64,000 bases of DNA from Ostrinia nubilalis (Eukaryota; Arthropoda; Insecta; Lepidoptera; Crambidae), in assembly GCF_963855985.1 (NCBI RefSeq), contig NC_087119.1, forward strand, positions 6,798,001 through 6,862,000, in the 5' to 3' direction. How positions within the stretch are numbered: the stretch's first letter is position 1; every line of letters begins with the position of its first letter. Position numbers and translations under genes: made by a program. This document shows, piece by piece, positions 1-9,163 of the stretch. The notes beneath the pieces are model-generated. The model saw only the letters and a program-made list of their open reading frames with translations, searched no databases and was not told the DNA's origin.

Positions 1-64
1 ATTAATATGGTTTGTTTTTATTAACATTATTTATTACTTAGAGCACTTTGTAAGTAGTGCTAGT

Positions 65-338
65 AGATAAATAAATAAATAAATCTTTGGACAATTTCAC
101 ACAGCGCCAGCTAGCCCCAAAGTAAGCAACTTAATGCTTGTGTTATGGGTGCTAGCTTAACGGATATACTACTTATATACCTTTTTTTTTTTTTAAATAC
201 ATACATATTATACATAGTAACACCCAGACCCGTCACAGAAATTAAAATTCATCATTTCAATTTCTGCCCGGCCGGGAATCGAACCCGGGACCTCTCGGCA
301 TAGTAGTCCGCTCTGAACCACTACACCAAACGGCCGAC
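65..338 (-). mobile_element. tRNA-derived SINE, copy 1
   Basis: Read on the minus strand, the element starts with a tRNA-like head: GGCCGTTTGGTGTAGTGGTTC resembles an A-box region, and GGTTCGATTCCC (complement of 274-285) is a near-perfect RNA polymerase III B box. A body of unknown origin follows, then an (ATTT)n tail at 65-87. A second, diverged copy at 54.5-54.75 kb shares head, body and tail, which shows a dispersed family. Internal pol III transcription with mobilisation by a LINE is the family expectation and is not visible here. It is not a working tRNA gene because no cloverleaf 3' half follows. Confidence 0.75.
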
Positions 339-344
339 TAAGAT

Positions 345-1560
345 ATTTAACAGCTAGAGCTTTTCCGACCTCCAAAAATGGGAGCCTCCTAAAAGGTGTG
401 AGTGGTTTGTAAGCCTTGCCGAACTTATAAGAAAAAATATTTATGTTTTTATATGCTCGTGTTACTTTAGCTATTCAAAGAAATATGGTAGCGCGAGAGA
501 AAATAGGTATCTTAGAATTCGGTTTTAATAAAGATTTGCTTTTTCCTCGAAACTGCTAAAGTAAACATCGAGCTTCACTATAACTTCCTCGCCGTTTCGC
601 TTTGGTTTAAATGTTTCTGTAGGGGTTGTTCTACGTCATTCCTGAAAGTTTCAAAGCTTTACAAGCCTTATACAGTTTTAGTAATGAAGCCTACCTACAC
701 CGTATTTTTAACATATGATGACATTACTTACCCATACCTAACTTTAAATAACATTCTGTCAGCAAAAAAATATTTATGTAACATAATTGTCAACTTTCAC
801 TTTGATCAACATTGTTTTAGTGTAATTATTTATAATATCTGTTTAGTAAGCACAACTTACATAATTAGTATGGATTCCTAAAACACAGGCATACATTTTT
901 GCTCAGTTTAGGTATAGGAGTACTACCAATTGTTACTAACTAAATAATTTCATAGTCCCGTTTAAGTTTCTTTTAGGCGACAAAAAAGGACAATGAACTT
1001 TGAAAACAAATGTTTTTTTTTTATAATAATAAGCTTTATTTCTAAGATTTAATAATAATAAGATTTACCTACTGAATGACCTCCACGTGGACCTTACCGT
1101 TATAAAACTAGAATTGAGATTGAATTTAACAGAAATCCATGTAAAAAGAATTAAAAAATAGCAAAAGGTTTTCTTTACTTAGCTAAACTGTAATTGGTTT
1201 GTTCGTTTCTTCGTTGTACTTTTTGCTTTCACTTCGCAATTTCCATCATGAGGTGCGTTAATATTCGATGTGATAGTGGGCTATTAAGGTCAATTACACT
1301 CGGTCGGTTGTGTTTAATAAGTCGCATAAATAAATAGTCTTTATTCACTTGCACGCCACCATATTTATGATAATTTCAGCTTGGCGCACTATTGATTGTT
1401 TAGGTGTACAATTAGAAATGTGAACGTTCACACAGTTAAATAGGTATGTCAGTCACTAATAAAGTAAAAAGATATATAGGACTGTTAAAGCACAAGTCAT
1501 GTACCTACATTAAATCAAGCTTAACACTGTGGGGTCTTAAGTAGATTTATGAGTGTTATT
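345..1560. other. AT-rich stretch, nothing recognised
   Basis: No coding signal, terminal repeat pair or RNA gene was seen. Short open frames here, such as 684-881, have compositions expected by chance. Confidence 0.5.
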
Positions 1561-1746
1561 TTCATCATCATCATCATCATCATTTCAGCCGTACGACGTC
1601 CACTGCTGAACATAGGTCTTCCCCAATGATTTCCATGTTGATCGATTGGTAACAGCCTGCGTCCAGCGCTTCCCTTCCTTTATGATGTCGTCGGTCCACT
1701 TTGTGGGTGGACGTCACACGATGCGTTTTCCGGTACGCAGCCGCAC
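1561..1746 (-). mobile_element. RTE-type LINE 3' end with (CAT)n tail
   Basis: The plus strand begins with a (CAT)n run at 1564-1582. It then shows the complement of the C-terminal RTE-clade reverse transcriptase region: the segments encoding 'TDDIIK', 'W..A' and the final 'QQW' can be matched to the longer copy at 57.43 kb. The copy is 5'-truncated and decayed, so no reading frame survives. The remaining sequence to about 2066 shows nothing recognisable. Confidence 0.7.
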
Positions 1747-2066
1747 TGAGGTATTTAGGACGAAAAGATTATGTACTTAGTCTTAATTTGCAACAAAAAA
1801 AGTTTTTGTCTGAATGTGTATGTGGAAAAAGATTTGCAAACTTTTTTCGATATCAATCGATTCTGTTTCAGATTTTGATTAGGTAAGTCTATAAGGAACC
1901 ACCTAAATTTAAAATTCTACTTATGTCTGACATCGAAAAATATTTCTCATTCTATAGGAAGACTGGGTTTTATAAAAAAATGTGTTTGAATTGGTCGCTA
2001 GTGGGTAAATTTCAACGAACAGCTATAATGTAATTAAATTCGCCATCAAAATGAAACATTTTATCT

Positions 2067-2074
2067 ACCGAGAC
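2067..2074. repeat. 8-bp target-site duplication, left
   Basis: ACCGAGAC is repeated exactly at 7138-7145. It directly flanks the terminal inverted repeats of the 5.06-kb element between them. Confidence 0.85.
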
Positions 2075-2514
2075 CAGCGTTGCCAGTTTTTTTCTTCGCC
2101 AAGTCGGGACTTTGGTTTTTTTTGAGTGAAAATAGCGGGACTCTTCTGCCAGAAGCGGGACATAGTAAAAAAACGTATACAGGGTGTAAAAAAACCTATC
2201 ACGAAGACTGAAACTACGCCTTCTGTACACCCAACCAAGTAATATTACAAAATATTATTAGTGGGAAATATTTTTTATTTTTATGATTAAAAAAAATACA
2301 ATATTCCGCAGCCCGCAATGTACAGCGCGCCACGCAACGCAATGACCGTGCCTATGTGTGTGTGAGTGTATTGGTTGGAGCGTACGCGCTTTACCGCCAC
2401 TACCTACCGCGACCGCAGAAGTATTTTGTACACAAAATTACCAGATTATTCACTTCCTACATTTAAAAAACACATTCCTTTAGCATTTGTTTAGGTTTAG
2501 AACTAAGTACTTAC

Positions 2515-2908
2515 CGACTAATCCCCTTCGACGTCGTCTGGAATCGGCCGCTCTAACCGGACAAGTTGTGGCTCGAACTGACGGCCTTCCACGTGCAAGC
2601 AAACGCGTGCCAGGTAAATCGTGTTTTGATGCGCGCTCCAGTATTCCTTCACGTACAGACCGGTATTTAAGTTCCTCAAATCCGACACAATACACGCCTA
2701 GACGAGGCGGACGGAGGCACAATCGGCTGATTGTCCAACAGACGTTGTACAGCCAGAACAATAATACGTGCATCAGTACGTTGGTGCGCTGTAGGATGTT
2801 CAGCCCGATACCTACAGCCTGCAGGGCTTCAGATGCGTTTCCACGTGCCCTCCCATAACAGTAAACCATGTTTACGTACTCACGAGCACTGTACGTATGG
2901 TTAGGCAT
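2515..2908 (-). pseudogene. Transposase N-terminal exon, DUF4817-like, broken
   Basis: The start codon is complementary to 2906-2908 and opens MPNHTYSAREYVNMVY, followed by CYGRARGNASEAL. This resembles the helix-turn-helix DUF4817 domain found at the N-terminus of insect Tc1/mariner-related transposases. After about residue 30 the frame shifts near 2824: the domain continues in another frame (CRYRAEHPTAHQRTDAR, then VQRLLDN) and returns to the first frame further on (ILERASKHD). A good splice donor (CG|GTAAGTACT) closes the exon at 2515, with no recognisable DDE catalytic exon downstream. The shifted frame and missing catalytic part make it non-functional. The upstream GC-rich DNA at 2920-3130 may be its promoter. 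The family is recognised from residue pattern only. Confidence 0.6.
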
Positions 2909-3509
2909 CTTTCTAACACACATTCACTATTACCACACTCACTATCACACGTTCACACACTAACTATCCGCACGAGAAAACAATCAAAAGTCGCAAGCGC
3001 ATTCGACGGCCGAAGAAACCGAACTGGCCGTGCGACGAGCAACGCGAGGCGCGAGCGGCCCCTCGCAACAAAGGCACTGCCCCGCGCGGCGAGACTGACT
3101 GACCAATAACAGTCAAGCAATACGTCTATCGAATGTGTTCGTCGTGAATCGGTAGCGCTTTGTTATTACTCTTCATTTTCAACTACAAATTTACGTAATT
3201 TTTAACTTAACAAAAATGTAATTTCATCACTTTAGTACAGGCAAGTCTATCAACGAATGAGATTGTAAAAGCGGCGGCAAAAATACTTTGATTAATCTTT
3301 GTTAACTAAAGATCCGTCCTAGCATACTTAAATAATAATTAATGCTTTAAGCAAGCTTCCAAAATACTCAAATTTGAATGAATTGTAGATGCGCAATCGT
3401 TATTAATAAAACAATAAGAATATCAATACATTTTGATAGTTATTCCGTGTAATAAAGTTACGTTCATTTAAAATAATCACGAACAAGACGATGAATCTTT
3501 TTATGTTGA

Positions 3510-4260
3510 AGAATGGAAGTAATTGGTATGAAAGAAGTGCTAAAAGATATGAAATTTTGTTTAGTTTCTAAAATCAATCGAGTTTAAAAATAAAATCTTA
3601 TGTTTTAATCTCCCATCGAAAGTGAAGGAGCAAGAGTTTGCCAGTGTGTTATTTCTAGGCGTTCAGATTGCAGTAATAAGTAAGTTAAGTTTTATTTTAT
3701 TAATTACTATCGTAAAGACGTAAAATTTATTAAGTTAGAGAGCTAGAAATAATGAACCTGTGTGTAAGAGCATTTGTCATTTGTTTACAGTACTTTTTAA
3801 TGATACAAGTTTATCACATCTGCTTACTGCCTGTGATTAACGATTAAAATTACGTTTATTTAGAATCGCGTGCATAACCATTATTTATTTCAAGTAAATT
3901 ATGAAGAAAGGAAGTAATGAGTATGGAAGGAAGACTGAAAAAAGAGACCTTTTTATTTAGTTGCTGAAATCAATTAAGTTTAAAGAACACACAATCATCA
4001 CTCCTATCGAAAGTGAATGCCTTAATCAACGATAGGAGTAACATTGCCAGGTGTTTACTCTAGGCGTTTAGAGCGGTGTGGTGTAAGCAATAATTTGAGT
4101 TTTACTTTATGAATTTTATTACTATCGTAAAGACTTAAGTTATTGAAGTAGAGAGTTATTAATGTAAAGAATGACAGGCCTCATTCAAAAGATCATTATT
4201 CATCTGTTTACGGTACTTTTTAATGATACCTACTTACGCTTATCACACTTGCGTAGCTAA
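3510..4260. repeat. Imperfect direct duplication inside TA-element
   Basis: Two units, about 3510-3840 and 3905-4260, share ordered blocks: 'ggaagtaat', 'atcaat..agtttaaa', 'tatcgaaagtga', 'tgccag.tgtt', 'ctaggcgtt', 'ttactatcgtaaagac' and 'gtactttttaatgata'. The related element at 43.9-46.6 kb has one unit, at about 44.4-44.7 kb in inverse orientation. The duplication therefore arose in this lineage or was lost in the other. Confidence 0.7.
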
Positions 4261-5127
4261 TAAGACCTGTGATACTACATTGTGATAGAATAACGGTTAT
4301 GCGTAAAAGCACGGTTTAGTTAACAACCTAGGTTCTGTAAGATTATTTAATTTGCGGAAAGAAACAAATTCGTGTAAAGGGTTTTTATTAATTAAAATGT
4401 AATTTATTATTTTTTAGAATAAAAACTAAACTGGTAAGGTGATATTAAGGTGTAAGTAACTAATTTAAGTACTCATTTCATTTTTACAAACTAGGTAGAT
4501 TTGGATTAAGCTCAGTTCAGTTGGTCCAGTCGTAGTCGTTGAACTCACAGTAGAGTTGAATGACTCACGGGCGAGCGCGGGTTGCGATTCGGGGCGTGGG
4601 GGCAGCGCTTGAGCGTGTGTGCGCGCGCTGCTGTCCATTTCTTATTGTAAAGAAAAAAGCCTTATTGTGACGAAAATACTCAAAATTTTAATAATGTTTC
4701 TTAGAAAAAAAAATTTTAAACAACGAATTGAAATTGATAATGTAAAAATCTTGAAAAAAATATTCTGACTTTGACCTTCAATATCTCCTAAACCACAAGT
4801 TTCCCAGGTATGGTCACAAAGAAAAAAATGATCCCCATGATGTGGAGAATAAGTAGTCTTCGGCTTCGGGATAGGTTTTTTTACACCCGTTATAATCAAA
4901 GGTTCAAATATTTATCTTTTTATTTGACTTAAAATTACGTTTACGTGACAATAGATAGCAAAAGTAGCCATAGAAAATGTATTTTAACAAAAAAATCATC
5001 AAATCATATTTTAAATCAGATTTACTCTATCGTTAAATTCGTCTTTAGAACAACAAAAGAAAAAAATAACAAAAATCGAAATTAAAAGTTTTATTCTTTA
5101 GAATAATATGGCGTTTCAAACAATAGT

Positions 5128-5232
5128 CAGTGCCCCGATTACGCTAATTTTAACGTCTCCAATACAGACTACAGACTACAGACTTCCGCGTCTGTATTGG
5201 AGACGTTAAAAATTACCGTAATCGGGGCTCTG
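5128..5232. mobile_element. Foldback (hairpin) MITE, about 105 bp
   Basis: Two arms of about 42 bp (CAGTGCCCCGATTACGCTAA... and its inverse ending ...ATCGGGGCTCTG) flank a short loop with tandem 'tacagac'. Arms pair with few mismatches, so the strand can fold almost end to end. No clear target duplication was found. It lies in the middle of the outer hAT-like element. Confidence 0.65.
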
Positions 5233-5260
5233 GTGAAGTGAGTGTCTCTCAGTGTTGGCA

Positions 5261-5425
5261 CTAATCAATTAATTTTTTAATCAATTAATTAATTTGATTA
5301 ATTTTAATCATGATTAAATTAATCCTGATTAAAATAATCATGATTAAAAAAGTAATCATAATCATGATTAATTTGTTAATCATTAATCAATAATCATTAA
5401 TTTGATTAACTTGATTAACTTCTTA
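5261..5425. repeat. TTAATCA/TGATTAA word array, left
   Basis: A dense run of overlapping ATTAATCATGATTAAT-type words, self-complementary in many registers. It is mirrored at 6870-7015. The position next to the terminal repeats suggests transposase-binding arrays. Confidence 0.75.
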
Positions 5426-5539
5426 AATGTTCTATCGAAAACAATGTTAAAACATTGAATTCTAATATTAGATGTTTGGTTTTTAGGCTACAATTCTATG
5501 ACAGGTCATACCTAGATAAATATAAGGTAACCTAGACTG

Positions 5540-6605
5540 CCCCCCGCCCCCTTCCCTCTCTGAAACTTCCGGTGCAGTCTTCCGACCTCCCGTAGGAGGA
5601 TATCAGTCCACTTCCCCTACCGTTCCAGCACTTACTTGCAACCCCACACTCCCACCACCTGCCCCCGACCCCTAGCCTCCCCTGAAACTTCTGATACGAA
5701 GTCTCCTGCACCTCCCCAACACGCAAAACCTCCTAGCTTAACAACCCCACCCTTCTATTGAATTGCCCACGCGTGGGCCTCCCCCCGAAACTTCTGGTAC
5801 GAAGTCTCCTGCACCTCCACAACACGCAAAACTTCCTAGTTTAGCAACCCCACCCTTCTATTGAATTGACCACGCGTGGGCTTCTCCCCGAAACTTCTGG
5901 TACGAAGTCTCCTGCACCTCCCCAACACGCAAAACTTCCTAGCTTAGTTATAACCCCACCCTTCTATTGAATTGCCCACGCGTGGCCCTCCCCCCGAAAC
6001 TTCTGGTACGAACTCTCCTGCACCTCCCCAACACGCAAAACCTCCTAGCTTAGCAACCCCACCCTTCTATTGAATTGCCCACGCGTGGGCCTCCCCCCGA
6101 AACTTCTGTTACGAACTCTCCTGCACCTCCCCAACACGCAAAACCTCCTAGTTTAGCAACCCCACCCTTCTATTTAATTTCCCACGCGTGGGCTTCTCCC
6201 CGAAACTTCTGGTACGAAGTCTCCTGCACCTCCCCAACACGCAAAACTTCCTAGCTTAGCAACCCCACCCTTCTATTGAATTGCCCACGCGTGGGCCTCC
6301 CCCCGAAACTTCTGTTACGAACTCTCCTGCACCTCCCCAACTCGCAAAACCTCCTAGTTTAGCAACCCCACCCTTCTATTTAATTGCCCACGCGTGGGCT
6401 TCTCCCCGAAACTTCTGGTACGAAGTCTCCTGCACCTCCCCAACACGCAAAACTTCCTAGCTTAGCAACCCCACCCTTATATTGAATTGCCCACGCGTGG
6501 CCCTCCCCCCGAAACTTCTGTTACGAACTCTCCTGCACCTCCCCAACACACAAAACGTCCTAGTTTAGCAACCCCACCTTTCCGTTGAATTGCCCACGCT
6601 TGCGC
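5540..6605. repeat. Minisatellite, 103-bp unit, about 9 to 10 copies
   Basis: The palindrome CCCACGCGTGGG recurs with its core at 5769, 5872, 5978, 6081, 6184, 6287, 6390, 6493 and (degenerate) 6596. This gives spacings of 103 bp, with one 106. The plus strand is strongly pyrimidine-rich. From 6081 on, units alternate between two types ('ctgttacgaact...ctagttta' and 'ctggtacgaagt...ctagctta'), forming a 206-bp higher-order repeat. The first unit (about 5540-5760) is degenerate. Open frames across it are composition artefacts. Confidence 0.9.
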
Positions 6606-6869
6606 CTACCTTGGGAGGGGGGGACTTCTCCCCTATCGTCAGCCAGCCCGCTTAACTTTGATCCTGACCCAATTTTGCTGGAGGATACCGGAAGAATAGA
6701 AGGAATTGTGAGAAACAAAACTAGTGCGATAAGTGTTTTGAGTAGTGAAAATTGACGCAGTTTTTTGGGAAAACGACAGTACAACTCCAGATCCCCCCTT
6801 TGCTAGATATTTTATAAGTCGCGGGTACCTTTTCATACACTCCCAACCCTTTTCTTATGAAAATAGTAG

Positions 6870-7015
6870 ATAGTTAATCAAATAATCAAATTAACGATTA
6901 ATGATTATGATTAATTAATCTTAATCAAAATTTTTGATTAATGATTAACTAATCATAATCAAAAAAAATTGATTATGATTTTAATCATTAATTTTTAATC
7001 ATTAATCAGATTAAC
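6870..7015. repeat. TTAATCA/TGATTAA word array, right
   Basis: Counterpart of 5261-5425, with the same words next to the right terminal repeat of the inner hAT-like element. Confidence 0.75.
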
Positions 7016-7137
7016 TTTTTGCCAACACTGGACTGTCTCTCTCCAAAAAGCGGGACCGAGCCTGTCCCGCACGGGACATTTAAATTTGATTAAAAAATCG
7101 GGACGTCCCGCCAAAATCGGGACGTCTGGCAACGCTG

Positions 7138-7145
7138 ACCGAGAC
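7138..7145. repeat. 8-bp target-site duplication, right
   Basis: ACCGAGAC, identical to 2067-2074. Confidence 0.85.
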
Positions 7146-9017
7146 CTACTGAGGCGGATACAGATGACACTTGCAACGCGTCATTTTGACGTCATTTTAA
7201 TATCCTTTCATCAGAGGTGTTGGACAGTATTTATTTTGTTCATTTCAACGAGCACTCGTGAATCCGTAAATAATAATCCGTCGAAAAACCTGCAGAAATG
7301 AGAATGTGAATTGATAGAAAACCTATTAAAAAGTGTTTTTCTTCACGTCATAAAATATTAAAATATCCATTATAACGAACGAAACTTTTGGCCGCACTTT
7401 GAACTCAACCAAAAGAATATAAGATATTATGTTTTACGAGTAAAAGTAGATAAAGTTACTTAATTGAATTCAACGTCAATATTATTACGAATACAGTCAA
7501 TGTTAATTAACAATTATCTGGTAAGATATAATGTTTATTAAGTTTCAATTAAAAGCTTTTTTTAGTGTAGAGATCAAAATAATTATACTACACGCCGTTA
7601 ATTAATGTTTACAAAAGCTACTCATTGCATTGTCTCAATCACACATGACTACTTATAATTTAATCTCGACCACAGTATTTAATTAACAATTATCACTAAA
7701 ATTATTTTCGGGATCGTCGAACGAAATGGTAATATGAAGACCATCGCTCGCGAAACATACAACAGCCGATAAAGAAAGGTACTCTCGATTGGTGACCCTA
7801 AACGACGATGACGATAACTCAGTCATTGCGTGAGGAATGGGAAGGTTGACATTGACATATTTTGACGTGACAGAGTACAAATCTAAAGCACAATTGAAGT
7901 CTCGCTGACGTTTGAGGTCCCAAAAATACCCTTCCGCATCACTCCCATGCCCATATCAAAGACTTATTTAATCGCTAGACCTATAGTTCCATAGGGGATA
8001 ATGCCAATGTCCAAGTGTTTTCTAATAACCTTTTTACTATTTATGAGTATTAATTAAATTAACATTTATGATGGAAGACTTAGATCTACAGCAACCTTAC
8101 CAAACGGTTCAAACATTCATCAATATGACTCACTTTTCGCAGCGATGCAGTTTCAATTCAATCTGATACAAAGGGAGTGTTACTTACATGAAATCCAATG
8201 GTTCTGTACACAGTAATGGAAGGATTACGAGCTTCAATATTCAGATGCATCTGAAATGGTTACCGCTGATTATGTACTGGCCGGTATTAAAGGATTACTG
8301 GAATGAGACGCGCCGCAGCTTTATGTATGCAGCTGATCATTTGACTAGTTCTCTCTGAGAGATTTAATTGTATCCATTAGTGAGTTTCCATTAGCGTCAA
8401 AGCCTCTAGCATTGTAATTAACGCCGTGAATAGGACTTATCGGGTGCACTCCAATTCCATACATTATTAATCTGCGCATCCTAAGTATTCAGCCATTATT
8501 ACTCTGCCCCATTTTTACCTAGACGCTTTTTAAAAATAATATATCTTAGCAAGAGTTTCCTTTCCCTTTTTCTATTGAACCCGCAATTAATTCCCTTCGG
8601 GGCCGGTCCACAACCGCAGCGTCAATTATGAAACGGCGGCCATTTTTCTCTAGAGCTCAACCACTCGATTCGACGAGTTTCAGTTTAAAAAGAAAGTTTA
8701 TTCTACCAACTTTAAGTACATTGTTTATTTAATTAAAATAACCAAACTTCATTCATAATTCGTACCTAATTAGAATTAAGCTTGTAATTATATCGGTTGG
8801 ACATGCGATATCTATATTGAGGTGACGCGTGTAGCCATCATTCACACATTTGCTAATTGCGGTTGCGAACCACTAACCATTGGCGTTGTAGTCCGAAGCG
8901 CGAACCACTAGACCGGTCGCCGTCTGAATTATTTGTATTTAATTTGTAATTACACTAATCAAAAGTTAAATAACTTGTTCTTAATTGTTGAAGTATATTG
9001 TTCGGGTACAGTGCCCT
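7146..9017. other. Unique AT-rich DNA; short GC-rich block at 8580-8690
   Basis: No coding gene is supported. The block 8580-8690 is more complex than its surroundings and holds ACAACCGCA (Runt-like) and CAATTATGAA (homeodomain-like) words; a conserved regulatory element is possible but unproven. At about 8864-8925 the minus strand reads CGGCGACCGGTCTAGTGGTTCG, a decayed tRNA-like SINE head. Confidence 0.35.
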
Positions 9018-9020
9018 TTA

Positions 9021-9160
9021 GAGCCAAAGCACACGCTGAGTTGCGCCGCCGCACCGCAAAGCCAACCCACTCGTGTTTCGCAGATATGTTTAAGTAAAAC
9101 GTCGCAGCGACACCGCTCCAGAGTCGCACCGCCGCCGCAACGCATCGTGTGCTTTGTCTC
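9021..9160. mobile_element. PIF/Harbinger-like MITE, 140 bp
   Basis: The inverted ends GAGCCAAAGCACACG.. and ..CGTGTGCTTTGTCTC extend about 35 bp with mismatches. They are flanked by TTA on both sides (9018-9020 and 9161-9163). A three-base TWA target duplication is typical of PIF/Harbinger-derived MITEs. There is no coding content. Confidence 0.7.
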
Positions 9161-9163
9161 TTA

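Larger units (their letters stand above)
2180..4890 (-). mobile_element. TA-flanked DNA transposon (Tc1/mariner-like), copy 1
   Basis: The left end is CAGGGTGTAAAAAAACCTAT, preceded by TA (2178-2179). The right end is its inverted copy, ending ACACCCGT at 4890 (last two bases swapped relative to a perfect repeat), then TA at 4891-4892. The minus strand carries an N-terminal exon of a DUF4817-type transposase at 2515-2908. The rest of the coding region is missing, so the copy is non-autonomous. The interior about 2340-4625 matches, in inverse orientation, the interior of the element at 43929-46586, although their terminal repeats differ beyond CAGGGTGT. It also holds an imperfect direct repeat (about 3510-3840 and 3905-4260) that is single in the other copy. 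It is nested in the hAT-like element 2075-7137. Confidence 0.75.
5250..7030. mobile_element. hAT-like non-autonomous element, inner
   Basis: The ends are CAGTGTTGGCA (5250-5260) and its inverse TGCCAACACTG (7020-7030). Next to each end lies about 150 bp built almost wholly from TTAATCA/TGATTAA words (5261-5420 and 6870-7015). The flanks are only imperfectly duplicated (GTGTCTCT at 5242-5249; CTGTCTCT at 7033-7040), so the exact TSD is unsure. The interior is a 103-bp minisatellite with about 0.25 kb of unique DNA after it. No coding capacity is seen. It sits inside the outer hAT-like element. Confidence 0.7.
2075..7137. mobile_element. hAT-like DNA transposon, outer shell of a nest
   Basis: The ends are 12-bp inverted repeats, CAGCGTTGCCAG at 2075-2086 and CTGGCAACGCTG at 7126-7137, flanked by a perfect 8-bp duplication (ACCGAGAC). 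An 8-bp TSD and CAGNGTTGCCA-type ends fit the hAT superfamily. Subterminal DNA on both sides repeats the word CGGGAC (GTCCCG), a probable protein-binding array. Once the nested inserts (2180-4890, 5128-5232, 5250-7030) are subtracted, only about 0.47 kb belongs to this element and no transposase remains. It is therefore a non-autonomous copy whose mobility would depend on a transposase elsewhere. Confidence 0.85.

Noticed and set aside
274..338. tRNA gene on the minus strand
   Set aside because: A and B boxes belong to a SINE head; there is no full cloverleaf and a SINE body and tail follow.
1861..1882. Acceptor and donor signals around GTTTCAG|ATTTTGATTAG|GTAAGT
   Set aside because: The enclosed segment is only 11 nt, below a credible exon size without other evidence.
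2487..2858. 123-residue plus-strand open frame
   Set aside because: Antisense shadow of the transposase exon on the minus strand.
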